Under the pieces are notes generated by a model. That model was not told the DNA's origin. It saw only the letters and a program-made list of their open reading frames with translations, and ran no database searches. The translations under genes and the position numbers were made by a program. Shown here one piece after another: positions 1 through 10,908 of a DNA stretch of 22,648 bases (the stretch's first letter is position 1; each line of letters begins with the position of its first letter). The DNA is from Chromera velia (lineage: Eukaryota; Sar; Chromeraceae): the NCBI GenBank assembly GCA_018398765.1, contig JAHBMJ010001495.1, positions 7,501 through 30,148 on the forward strand, in the 5' to 3' direction.

Positions 1-1450
1 TATAGGAAAAATATAATAGGAGACGTTCAAATTATGGTTCAATAACGTTTAAGTCTACTTAAGCCCTCTAGGAGACTACAGTTTCTATTTTCATGTTGCA
101 GACAGAAGTATTAACTTAATAGGAAACAGTTGTGTGTAAACCAGCTTACAAGCCTATAGGAGAATCGAATTGAGAATCACTCAGGCTGGAAGTGCACCAA
201 AGGCTTATACAACAAACTGACAAGCCTTTTTTTATTTTTGAATGCGAAAGAATAATATAAAACCACTGCATGACATGTTTTTCATGCAAACTCCACTGTT
301 AAATACTAGTACACTGGAGCTATAGTGTGTCACAATGAGAATTTGTAGAACCTTTTGTGTCCCAATAATTTGTGACACAACAATTATGATTTTATAAGAA
401 CTTTTGACTGCTTTAATTAAATCATAATTATATATGAAAAAAATAGTTATAGATCGCATGTTTTCGGTGTTTGACGCGACTTGACATGCGTCGGGAGGCC
501 GCAACGTCATAATCGAACGTTGCGAGCCAGTAAGACTCCAAACATGCACGCATGAGTAAGTGAGTGAGCGAGTAAGTGAGTAAGTGAGTGAGCTAGTGAG
601 TGAGTGATCGAATGAGTAAGTGAGTATAAGTGGGTGAGTGCACTCACTAGTACTAGCACTAGTGAGTGAGTAAGTGAGTCAGTGCGAGTGAGTAAGTGAG
701 TCACTGAGTGAGTGGGTAAGTGAGTGAGTGAGTGAGTGAGTCGAGTGAGTGAGTGAGTGAATGAGGTGATAGTGAGTGAATATCTAGGTGAATATATGAC
801 TGAGTGGGATGAGTGAGAGACTAGGTGAGTGAATGAGTGGGTGAGTCAGGTGATTGCTAGAAGTGATTGAATGAGTGAGGTGAGTGCTAGGGTGAGTGGG
901 TGAGTGAAATGAGTGAGTGAGTTCTAGCAGTGAATGAGATAATTAAATGGGTGAATGATCGAGTAACTGAGTGAGTGAGTGAATGTAGAAGAATAGTCTG
1001 ATTTTTAATGACTCTGAAGACTTCAAGCTAGACTTCAAGTTACTTTGAAAGTCTAGGATCACTTAAATTTTTGCCTAACAATTTTATCACACCTAACTTA
1101 CTCTAACTATTTCATCACACCTATTATGACACAATTATTTGTGTTACTAGTACTAGTGTATAGGGTATTGTGGCATAATTTGAATTATGTTACACTATAA
1201 TTCCAGTGTAAACGCTAGGTTAAACGTTAACTATGTCAGCTTAAACATGCAGGCTCAACAACAAGGCCAAACTAGGCTCTAAAAATCGTTTATACACTAG
1301 CAGTCTTGAAACCAGGTTTTAAAAAATGATGTGTCAAACTAAGAGTCTAAGATGCCTGAAGACAGACTCAGGGTCTGGCTGGGGTGACAGTGGGGTCTAG
1401 CAAGGCTCGGGTTTTACCAGTCACAGTGACTAGTAGCCGCCGAAGCCAGC
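1..1450. other. AT-rich, CTAG-rich block without recognised genes
   Basis: Composition is clearly more AT-rich than the central part of the window, with many CTAG, TAGTACTAG and GTGTCA words. No protein-like reading frame was found; ORFs here are short and repeat-derived. The change to the GC-balanced gene region falls near 1420-1480. It may be degraded transposon or heterochromatin-like DNA, but no coding remnant supports a specific class. Confidence 0.5.
551..984. repeat. Degenerate TGAG tetranucleotide array
   Basis: Roughly 430 bp of GTGAGTGAGTGA-type repeats with point changes (TAAG, TGGG, TCAG) and short interruptions such as CTAGTACTAG at about 647-656. It reads as TCACTCACT on the other strand and yields spurious Leu/Thr/His/Ser-rich ORFs. 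Confidence 0.85.
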
Positions 1451-1969
1451 GGCCTGAAGCCCCAAACATCGTTTCAACTTTATTTCTCGTCTTCGCCTCC
1501 TTTTAGGGTGCGTTCTCTCACCAATCCGACTCGTTCAGTTCCTTCTCTTTCGTATCTGTCCGTTTCATTCTTGGGGTAAAAGCGTTACAGTTGCTCTTTA
1601 CTGTCCTCTCGATCATACACGCACGACAAAGAGGTTGGTTGCATTAAATTAATGGGATCCCCCCCTGATTTCTGAGGGTGCATGAAAAGATTTCCTTTTT
1701 CAGCCGTGCATGCCAGGTTAATTCGTTGTGAGTCTTTCACGCGGAGTCTGTCTCTTCACCATTCCAGTGCCGGGTCTGCGAGACATCCCTTGGCTGCAAG
1801 GCACAAACAAAGAAGAACGAAACATTGTCACCATGAAAACTGTACGCATCGAAGTCAGGCGTAGGAAATAAGACACAAAGAGCGAGAAGAACAGAACACA
1901 CCCCCTGATTGCAGAGGACTGAGGACCAAGAAAGAAAAGACAGTTCTAAAACTCTCTCTCTTTCTCTCC

Positions 1970-2003
<34 letters not shown>

Positions 2004-2029
2004 TCTGTCTGTCTGTGAGAGTGTATGTG

Positions 2030-2119
<90 letters not shown>

Positions 2120-2427
2120 CATGCGTGCGTGCGTGGGTGGATGCGCGCGCGTGTGTGTGTATGTGTGTGTGTGTGTGTGTGTGGGTGCGTGTGTGTGTGG
2201 GTGCGTGTGTGTGTGTGTGTGTGTGTGAAGGGGATAGCACGAGAACGAAAAGTCCAAAGCCACTCCAAGGAAGGTCCCCAGTCTGATCTAGGTTGAGGGA
2301 TGCAGGCCAACCAACGCGCATTCTTTCTTCTGAGAATTGTCTGCAAAGAGAGAAGAATGCGGACCTTCACAGCAGCCTGTCGGATCCATCGAGACAAAAC
2401 CAGGCCGCGAGAAGAGAAACAGGAGAA
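1451..2427. other. 3' flank of the HCF101-like gene, no gene recognised
   Basis: Sequence beyond the HCF101-like stop codon on the minus strand. It contains the CT/GT microsatellite and a 60-codon plus-strand ORF at 1682-1864 with no recognisable features. No clear polyadenylation hexamer was seen close to the stop. Confidence 0.4.
1951..2227. repeat. Compound CT/GT dinucleotide microsatellite
   Basis: About 280 bp of (CT)n with CTGT interruptions, followed by (GT)n with GCGT and GGGT interruptions. It creates overlapping low-complexity ORFs on both strands (Ser/Leu, Cys/Val, Thr/His, Arg/Glu), none of them credible as genes. Confidence 0.95.
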
Positions 2428-4570
2428 TTAAAGAAGGAACATTCGCTCCCGAAATTCACACTGAATAACTAACTGACCGGCAGTTTTCTCAGCATGTGTC
2501 CGCATGACTCTCTCGAGCGCCGCAAAGCTCATCAACGAACTGTGACCGTCAGTCCAAATAATTGTCACCGCATAGTTGCCTGTCGGGGTCACCTTCTCGG
2601 CTTTGACGCTATGCGGAACTTTCCTGCACGAACAGGCAGCATATATTAAGGAGACAACAGAAGAAAGAACGGGAGCGAAAGGTTCTCAATGAGTCACTTC
2701 AAAGAAATGGTCTCAGTGGCGGGTCCATCTTATCCGTTTTCTTTTCCCGGTTCACGTTGAGTGCATTCTTTCTGCAACTGACGCCGCGCGCGCACCGGCC
2801 TTCGTCTGTTCCTATGCAGTGCAGTGGAGGGAGAAACAAAATTCAATGCGTAGACGGGAGGATGGATGGATGAGGGGTAAGAAGAGGCTCCTCAGATTAC
2901 CAAAGATTTAAGGTCTCCTCCCTGCGGTGACAGGGGAAGGAGAGAGTCACTTTGCCCGGACGGCCGCACGGCTGAAATCTCCCTATGAACAGGCAGCCTT
3001 ACTCCATCTCCAGACGCCCTTCCTGTCTTCCTCTAGTCTCGTGCCGTCTCTCTGATACACCCCCGTCAGTTTTCTGCACTGCCCTCCGAGGAGACGGCCA
3101 ATTCTCAAGCCGCTCCTTTTCCGTTCAAAGTGCAGATGTTCAAAAGGGGAAGAAATAGTGTGGGCTCTGTTTTACGCCTGCCAGTTTGACTCTCAGAGGC
3201 AGGAAAGATGCAAAGCCGAGAGGAGTACAGAGAGGGCGACTGTGAGACGGGCAGAGGGGGACTTGGAAGGCCGTCACGTGGAGAAAGAAGAGGCAGACAC
3301 AGAAAAACGGTTTCGCCAGGCCGAAGTTCTGTGAGAGATTTCGTTCGGCGAAGAAAGTCAGAAGAGAAGATAGTCTAAAAAGGAAGGAAAGAAAGGCAGC
3401 TTAAATGGCAGATACCGAAAAAAGCCGCGACCACTCGGAGCACGAGGAGGAGGGCGTGGGCGTCCGTCTGGGGGCTCATCGCTTGGTTTTCATCATGGGA
3501 GCCGCTCTTTCTTTCTGTCTTTGTTTCTTTCTGTCCGTCTGTCTACTTCCGTCGTGTTGGTTTTCTTCTTCATCTGTGACTTCTCTTCAAAACCTTTTTG
3601 CTCTTAACTCAAAAATATGAGGATTTGTTTTACTTTCTGTCTACATTTCTTTTTTCTCTTCCTTCAGACCACTCACTTCGGATTCAGTCGCGTCTGCCCC
3701 GTCCACTCGTCTATGCACTCAGCACAACGACATCCTGCACGGATGCACGGATGCATGTGTGGAGGGAGGAAAGAGAGGCAGGAAGGGACCGAAGAGGGCA
3801 GAAAGAATACGCGGACAGGAAGGGAGTAGAGATGGATACAGAGAGATTACAAGCGAGCGGACACCCAAGACCAACACACACGCACACGCACAGGGAAAGA
3901 AGGGAGAGAGGGGGTTGGAGGGGGGAGAGCGAGAGCCAGTCAGAGATCCTAAAAGAAAGAGAGAGACCGGGGGAGAAAGATCCAGGAGAGAGAAAGAAAG
4001 ACCAAGGGAGTGAGAGGAAAACCCACCAAGACGTACGACTCGAGCAGGGGCTGTGAGAGTTTCCTCTGCATCGTCAAAGGCCCCCCCCCCACCCCCCCCA
4101 GCATCTCCGTATCCTGCCCCTCCAAAGAGGTCGTCTCCTCCTTCTCCTTCTCTTCCTTCCCCGTTGGCTCTTTCCTTCGTGTCGCCCTTCTTCCCTTCCT
4201 CCTTTTGATTCGAGCTTGGTTTCTCCACATGTCCGTTTGTCTCTCCGTCCGTGTTCTCTTTTGAGTTTTTGTTTGTGTCCCCCTCCGTTGACGCCTCTAT
4301 CGGTCTTCTGGTCACCAGGACCACCTCGTTGTCTTCTCCAATGAAGACCTCAGGCGTCCTGTGAGACCAGACAGTCATTCAGAGATCGAAAAGGGGGTGT
4401 CATAGAAGGTCGAAATAACGAAGAAAAACGCAACAAAAGGGGGAATTGAGGTCCTTCAAGCGAGAAGAGAAAACAGAATGGTGATGATTGAATCAACAGA
4501 CGCCCAACGGACCCCAGCGGCGCAAGAAAATGAAACTGCAAATTCATTCAATCAATTCGGCATGAATGAA

Positions 4571-4602
<32 letters not shown>

Positions 4603-6114
4603 TTGTCCATCCACATGAAATGCCGAGCGGGCGCTACCATCTCTCTTCCTCTTCCGTCATTTCTTCTTTCCCACCAACCAAAGAGAGCCTGCCGGAGAGA
4701 CAACACGAGGGACACAAGAGAAACATTCATTCGCACTCCTGCATCCCTTCCTCTTCTTCCAAATCTGCATGGATGGATGCTCACTCACTCACTCACTGAC
4801 TTCTTTCCGAATCTGGAGGCCGATAGTTCCCTCGCAACGACGTCGGCAGTTCTTCTCAATTCCTTCCAGAGCTGCACACGAACAGGGAGTCGAATGAGCC
4901 AGCAGAGAGAGATCAGATCGTAAGAGAGGGGAGGGAAACGAATGGGATAAAATGATGGGAAAACGTTTTTTTGATACCCGCAAAAATTGCTCCCTCTCTG
5001 CAATTCCAAATCTTCTCTCTTTTCAAGCTTTTCTTCATTCGTCGATTTACTCATTCACTTTTTCACCAGTCATAGGCGAGAGGTAGGAAGGGAGAATCAC
5101 CACACAAGACTATCCTGAAGGACGACAGAGAGAGTGAAGAAGAAACGACGGCAGGAAGGGGAAACGAGGAGACAAACGAAGAGCAACCAGCGGGACTTGA
5201 AGAGAAAGGAAGTTCAACGAAATGACAACGGAAGGGGAAACAGAGATCCGACGGGCAGGCAGTGATAAGCACAGCTACTCTTTTATTCTCTTTCCTCGTG
5301 TTTGCAGCCTTCACCCTTCGTCAATTTACTCCTTGTCCCTAATTCTCGACAGACCACAGAAAACGAACACATCAGAAGAAAAGCCCTCACTCAATCAACT
5401 CACAGGGTCAGAGTCTGAGTGCCCCAGTACATACGGAAAGACGAGACCTTCGTCGTTTGCCTCCTTCCCGCTGCCCTCCATCACAGGGCGGGAAAACTCA
5501 GGCTGCACAGACAGTCAGTCCCATTTCATCATCACCGCACAGAAAAAAAAATAAGGGGGGGATCTTTCCTTTGTAGGGCAGGCCACAAAAGAACGGCAGA
5601 GAAGGAAACAGCACCTATGTGGACTGAACAAGAAAGAATTACTCGACTGAAAGAAAGCATTAACATACAGCAACAGGCAAGGAAGAGAATGCCGTCAGTT
5701 AACCCAACGGTCGGCACACGGGGGTCTGACCGACGGGCAGAGAAGAAGAGAAAACCCCCGGCCGGCCCCTTCTCTCTCACACTGACTTGACTGACTGGTC
5801 AAATGACTGACTGGCTGGCGGACTTTGTTGAAACAGGTGGTCGCCTGATTGACTACTTCATCGATTGAAAAACTGTCAAATCAGAATAATCTCAAGCATC
5901 AGAAGAAACCGACTGACCGCCAAGGGCAACCTAAAGTAGTGTTTGATCCCATATCCATCTGTGATGATTCTGGTGTCCCCTCGCTGAAATATTTCGTGCT
6001 TCTTGTCGCAGCCATCACACACAAAGTAAGACATGTTCTCGATCACACCCACAGTCGGAATGTTCAGCTGGTTGAACACACGCACACCCTTCTCGACATC
6101 CACAAGGCTGCATC

Positions 6115-6195
<81 letters not shown>

Positions 6196-7352
6196 CCTCT
6201 ACATTGACATAAAGATTGTGTATAGGTACAGTCTGGGAATTGATTAACCGATTCCAGACAACTGACAACTCTTCAGGGGAGATTTCATTGTTCAGTCACT
6301 CGATGACTGACTCACTCTGTGGCCCCAGCAGCTTCCAGCGCAACCGATTCTGCCCCTCATTCATTCATTCAGTCATTCATTCACTCTCTCACTGACTGCC
6401 CGCCAGCCTGACCGACCTAAGTTGCTGGGGCGTTGTGACCATCAAAGCGGCGTTGGCTTTGATGCTTTGTGCCACTGTCATGTGGATGTCCCCTGTGCCT
6501 GGGGGCATGTCCACAATCAAATAGTCAAGGTCCCCCCACTCGGTCATCGTCAACATCTGTTTTACCTGCAGGCAGAAGAGACAAGAGAAGAGAGGGGAAA
6601 AATGGATGCAACTACGAGGTAAGAAGGACAGATAGGAAAGGAACCCGTTGAATGGGATGGGATGGGCCGTAATCGTCCAAACAAGATAGATTCACGGCAC
6701 AGTTAACCGCCGAAAAAGCCCCCGTTTTCCAAAAGCTTCATGCACTCACCATTCCTGAGGCAAGGGGGCCCCTCAAAGCTGCGAAATCCCCCGGACGCAG
6801 GTAGCCGTAGCTCATCAACTTCACCCCCTTATGCTCCAACGGACTCATGTTCCCTGCAGGGGTGCCTTTCACCTTCTCCCGAAGAGGTACTTGGTAACCA
6901 AGCGATGGGCCGTATACATCAGCATCGCATAGACCTACTTTCGCACCCATCATTGAAAGCATATACGCAAGATTCACCGCAATTGAGGACTTCCCCACGC
7001 CTCCCTTGCAGGAGGCAATTAGGAGCACAAAGGACACGTTCGTGAGACTGGACGCTTGCCCCTCCATGGAGCTTCGGCGGTTCTGCTGGGCCGTCAGGGT
7101 CACATTGACAGAGGATACCCATCCAATGTCTTTCAATTTGTGGTCGATTTCTTCGACAAATTTGTCTTTCACGGGGCATGCTGGCGTAGTCAGCTGAAGA
7201 TCCATGGAGACGGATCCTTGTGTGTAGTCGATGTGGAGGTTCTTGACAAACTTGAGGGAGACGATGTCCCTGTGCAGATCTGGATCGATCACTGTGCGCA
7301 GTCTTTCAAGGACCTGGTCCTTCAGGACGATCTCGTCCCGCTCAGCCGTCAT
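2428..7352 (-). CDS. HCF101: HCF101-like P-loop Fe-S cluster scaffold ATPase (MIP18 + Mrp/NBP35 + DUF971), 8 coding exons
   Basis: Mrp/NBP35-class ATPase that carries and delivers 4Fe-4S clusters; plant HCF101 serves plastid targets such as photosystem I, and the apicomplexan form has been reported as cytosolic. Exons, read on the minus strand: 7352-6750, 6565-6417, 6107-5918, 5502-5404, 4871-4801, 4358-4027, 3734-3677, 2623-2428. They sum to 1698 bp (565 aa plus TAA) with matching phases at all seven junctions. Domains: MIP18/DUF59 at about 8-88 (TTPACP, Cys59); deviant Walker A CKGGVGKSS at 115-123 with signature Lys116; DADVYGPS at 143-150; Walker B DMPPGTGD at 220-227; ENMSYF then CDGC (Cys281/Cys284); DUF971 from about 372, with CRCAECIDEWTG at 483-494 and GNYAVTIIWTDGH at 516-528. 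Residues about 394-470 are an acidic, Gly-rich low-complexity insert. The start at 7352 is the first Met before the MIP18 domain. The frame stays open 35 codons upstream without a Met, so a spliced 5' leader exon remains possible. Family identity is firm from motif order; exon edges are inferred by eye. Confidence 0.9.
4573..4602. repeat. GGCA tetranucleotide repeat in an HCF101-like intron
   Basis: Seven or so perfect GGCA units within the intron between exons 5 and 6 of the minus-strand gene. Confidence 0.9.
6117..6193. repeat. CA dinucleotide microsatellite in an HCF101-like intron
   Basis: About 77 bp of nearly pure (CA)n with a short CATACATA interruption. It lies in the intron between exons 2 and 3, ending only about 10 bp upstream of the exon 3 acceptor (6108), so repeat-length change could affect the polypyrimidine tract. 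On the transcript strand it reads (TG)n. Confidence 0.95.
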
Positions 7353-8090
7353 CCTTCCTGTGCACGGAGGAAGATCAGAGAGGAACCAAGGGGCTGTGGA
7401 GACGACGGGGTGAATGCAGACAGAAGGGCTTGTTGAAAGCTTTCCAAAAGACAGCTAGCTAGACAGCACGGAAATCCAGCGCTGGGCTCCTCTCCAACCG
7501 TACGTAAGTGATTCTTTGGGTGAGTTTGGACTCTTCTTCTTGGACTGTCAAACAGAAAGTCGGAGACGGACCATGATTGGCCAACCTGTGTCATTCAGTG
7601 CCATTTCAGTGCCAGAAAGCATTTGGGCCCCGCAAAGGCCGGCCGGCCAAAAAATTTGGCCCAGAAAAGATAACTCCAAAGGTCGCGTGCAATTTTATTT
7701 TTTGAAGGGCCCCGGAAAGATTAAGATCTTAAATTGCGGGCACTTAATTTATTAATACTCACATTTTTTTTTCATTGTTTTTCGCTTTTCTGGGCCGCTC
7801 TAACTCTTGCGTGCGTCAGCCGGCATATCGGCCGACGATTCAGCCAGCAGATACGCGTCCAGATCGCCGGAAGTGTACGTTTGTTTGTTCTCCACCTGTT
7901 GAAACTCCATCAAAAGACGAATGTCTGGATAGCAGAATTTAGAGAAAGAGAACGATCTTGAGGCTTCGAGAATTCAGGAAAGAGAGCTTAAGTGAACAGC
8001 AGACAGATCTTTCAAGTCGACAACAGACACCCTCTATCTTCTCAGGTACTTCGATCTCAACACCGGGTTTTCCAACAGCATCCATCCATC
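7353..8090. promoter_or_regulatory. Shared divergent 5' region between the HCF101-like and HAD-like genes
   Basis: This 738-bp spacer lies between two divergently oriented start codons and must hold both 5' UTRs and promoters. Visible elements are the palindrome TTAAGATCTTAA at 7721-7732, a GGCC repeat at 7637-7648 flanked by GGGCC/GGCCC, and an AT-rich patch near 7690-7780. Acceptor-like sites occur on the minus side just above 7352 (ACAG at about 7358 and 7383) and on the plus side at 8045 (TTCTCAG), so non-coding 5' exons are likely. No TATA box or known operator could be identified with confidence. Confidence 0.45.
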
Positions 8091-10860
8091 ATGCAGGTCG
8101 AGAGAAATGTCTGTGACGCGTTCACCAAGGTCCTTGAAAATTTGAAGCAGAACACACAGCAGCAAGAAGCATCGTGCCCTCCCACAGGGGGCGAAAAGGA
8201 CCAGAGCTGTTCTCCTCTCTTGCCCCTGAAGGACGAAGCCATGCCTGATTCAGCAGCCACCGAGACCCCCAACAAACTTGCAGTCGAGACCAATTGCGTT
8301 CCCTGCATCCCTTCCGAGGATGTCGATACAGAGGCTCCCAGTGACTCGGCCACTGAACCAGCCACTCCACAGAGCCAGGGCGAGTCCCCTTGCGACGAGG
8401 GATTTGGGTTGGAGCAGACACTCCTGATTTTTGATTGGTCAGTTAGTCGGATGGAAGGGTGTTGCGCGAAGGAGATTGACACCTAGTTGACTCCAGTAGT
8501 CTTCATTTTTCGCAGAATGACAATACAGATGCAGTTCAACAACATGGTGGGGGCCTTTGTGGGAGTGCTCCTGGGTTTGTGGTCCTAGAACAACAAAGAT
8601 TGCGAGAGTGTCTTCGTTTCCTTCTTTTTCTTCCCTCAGTGTCCCAACAGACTGATTTTCATCGATGTAAAGTATCCCCTTGTTTTTCTGCACTGAATGT
8701 ACGGTACGGTGTCCTGCACTTTATTGAAGCAAGTGAATGAGATGTATCCCAACGGGTACTCAGGAAGCGAAACGGAAGGGTGAAAACAAGGAACAGACAG
8801 ACATGACAGACCTCTCTCACTCTCGTTTGTGTCTGGCTTTCACGGTTCCCTGCCCTCGCAGGACAAAGCCGCCTTTCCCCAAGCAATTAGTTCAACGGGT
8901 CCCTTTTACCTCTCAGAGAGGTCCACACCTCCCCCATTCCCTCCCTCTCTTCCTCTCTGTATGTCTCTGAGAGCTGCTCCTCCTTTCCCTCTCTCTGTCT
9001 GTCTCTCTGCTCCTCCTTTCCCTCTCTCTGTCTGTCTCTCTGCTCCTCCTTTCCCTCTCTCTGTCTGTCTGTCTGTCTCTGTGTCCGTCTATTTCTATTT
9101 GCCTGCAGGGACGACACCCTCCTTCCCTCCTCCTGGCTGGCTGAGTATCAGATGAGACTCGACGAGGACTGCATAGTGCCCGACGCACTCAAGGACCAGC
9201 TTGCCGAACTGTCCGACCGGGTCCTCAGAACCCTCGAGGCGGCCCGCACTGCCGGGACCATCACTATCGTGACCAACGCTGAGAACGGGTGGGTAGAGCT
9301 CTCGGGCAGAAAGTTCCTTCCCAAGGTCTGCGACTTCGTGAAGGAACACAAGCTGAGAGTCCTCTCTGCCAGGTCTACCTATGAGCCCATGGGATTCGAG
9401 ACACCCCTCGACTGGAAGGTCCGCCCTCACGTCCCTCCCTCCCTCCCGTCTGCATGTCATGTCGTTGCTGGTTTTTGTGCCTGCCCCAGAGGGATAGTGG
9501 AGGGAAAAGATTTTTCTGCTTTCATGGTCTGAGAGAGAGTTCGGGCCTCCATTCCCTCTTCGTTCCTTCCTTCCTGCCTTGCCTCCTACCTGCCTGCCTT
9601 TCTTCCTTCCTTCCTTCCTTCCTTTCTTCCTTCGTACTTTTTCTCCCTTCGTCTGCGCCTTTTTGCACCGATGGACTGCGGAGTCACTCTCGTGTCTTTC
9701 GCTTTTCATGCCATCCTCTTTGACTGCCTCCCTGCGTGTCTACCTCCCTGTATGCAGACTGAGGCGTTCAACGCGGAACTTCGCCGGCACTTCTCCCAGC
9801 CGGGACTCGAATCGGTCGGTTGGCTTTTCTTTGGGGGGTGTGGAAGGGGGGGAGACAGAAGAGATTGTTTTCCAAAGACGCTTTGTGCTCTGTGTGTGTA
9901 GGAGACTGCACGGGTTCTTTCGACAGCATTGATATGGGGGGTAACCAGACAGGTTTGCTTGTGTGCGTGCGTCTGTGCTGAGGGAGGGGGATTTGCCTTT
10001 CTCTGCATCGTTTAGAGGTACACATCCGCTTGCTGCGTTGCTGTGGTAGTTTGAATTGATGCACGCACGAATGAAAAGGAGCCCATGAGTGATTTTACGT
10101 GTACTCTTTGCCTCCCTCCCTGCTCTCTCTCTCCGTCCCCGCGCCTGCCTGCGTGACTGCGTGCAGGTGCGAAGGAATGTGGTCTCTTTCGGAGACTCAG
10201 CCCACGAGCGACAGGCCATTCTCGATGTGACGAGGAAGATGGGAGGGGACATCGTCACCAAGAGCCTCAAGTTCGTCGAGAGACCCTCAATCGATCAGCT
10301 CCGAAAGGTGGGGGGAAATTTAGTTCGCTGCGAGAGTGGGTGGAGGGGTGGGACCAAGAGACACAGAGGGAGGCAAACAAAGAGGGATAGAGAGAGGCGA
10401 AGTGAAGAGGGGGCAGACAGGGAGCAGAAGTTTGCTGAGGGAATAAAATCTGTCTTTGCTTCCTTCCATTCTGAGGAGACCACCAGAAGGAGAGGAAGAA
10501 GGAGATAGAGGAAGAGAGAGCCAGAGACCTTCTGCCTCCATATGAACAACGAATGAAGAAGGATTCTGATTTAAGACAGTCGATCGATGCACTTATTTTA
10601 TTTTCCCTGCATGCTCTCCTGTCCCCTGTTCGTTCGCTGTTCCCAAAGACGCAACGACTCTATGAAACTGCAAGAAGATTCTGCGACGTCCATCCATCTT
10701 TGAGATTGAACGTCGTCTTTCCCCTGTCCTCTCACTGGAAGGATGGATGGATGGAACTCTTGACTGATTGATTGCATGCATGCAGGAGCACGAATTGATC
10801 ACCGACTGCATGAAGCAGATCGCCACTCACAGCTCGAACCTCGACCTTTGCGTCAAGTGA
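8091..10860 (+). CDS. HAD-superfamily-like hydrolase-fold protein, 5 coding exons, function unknown
   Basis: Exons 8091-8437, 9109-9418, 9758-9814, 10167-10307 and 10786-10860 sum to 930 bp (309 aa plus TGA), phases consistent. Four HAD motifs are visible in order. Motif I is FDWDDTLLPSSWL (DxDxT = Asp115, Asp117, Thr119). Motif II is the Thr171 of IVTNAENGWVELS. A candidate motif III Lys219 lies in DWKTEAF. Motif IV is FGDSAHER (Asp248, Glu252). SARSTYEP (202-209) and KFVERPSIDQLRK (273-285) match a conserved family I recall from algae, oomycetes and other protists, annotated only as HAD-like. The substrate is unknown; phosphatase chemistry is an inference from the motifs. Residues 1-105 are a polar, Ser/Thr/Pro/Glu-rich extension with no signal peptide visible, so cytosolic or nuclear location is a guess. 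ATG 8091 is the first Met in frame. A polypyrimidine-CAG at 8045 suggests a spliced 5' UTR. The stop TGA sits inside a GTGAGT donor-like sequence, so the C-terminus is uncertain. Confidence 0.85.
8974..9080. repeat. 33-bp pyrimidine-rich tandem repeat in HAD-like intron 1
   Basis: Three near-identical 33-bp units begin at 8974, 9007 and 9040; each starts CTGCTCCTCC and ends in CTGT repeats. The array runs into a CTGT tract that ends just before the exon 2 acceptor at 9108, so it forms part of that acceptor's extended polypyrimidine region. Confidence 0.9.
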
Positions 10861-10877
10861 GTCTTGAGTCTACCTAG

Positions 10878-10908
<31 letters not shown>

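Noticed and set aside
1737-2397. Several overlapping ORFs of 67-194 residues on both strands
   Set aside because: They are translations of the CT/GT microsatellite (runs of His/Thr, Arg/Glu, Ser/Leu, Cys/Val) and have no non-repeat core.
2789-2817. Minus-strand segment starting EQTKAG after GCATAG, first considered as the HCF101 exon before the last one
   Set aside because: The exon at 3734-3677 (CRCAECIDEWTGQ) joins the last exon in phase directly and gives the expected DUF971 order, so this segment is not needed.
3405-3620. Plus-strand ORF starting MADTEKSRDHSEHEEEG
   Set aside because: It lies inside the last HCF101-like intron on the opposite strand, turns into Cys/Ser/Phe low complexity after about 30 residues, and has no supporting splice pair; kept only as a remote possibility.
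7992-8090. Upstream in-frame extension of the HAD-like ORF
   Set aside because: It would need a GTG start; ATG 8091 is the first Met and a CTTCTCAG acceptor at 8045 suggests the upstream part is intron or 5' UTR.
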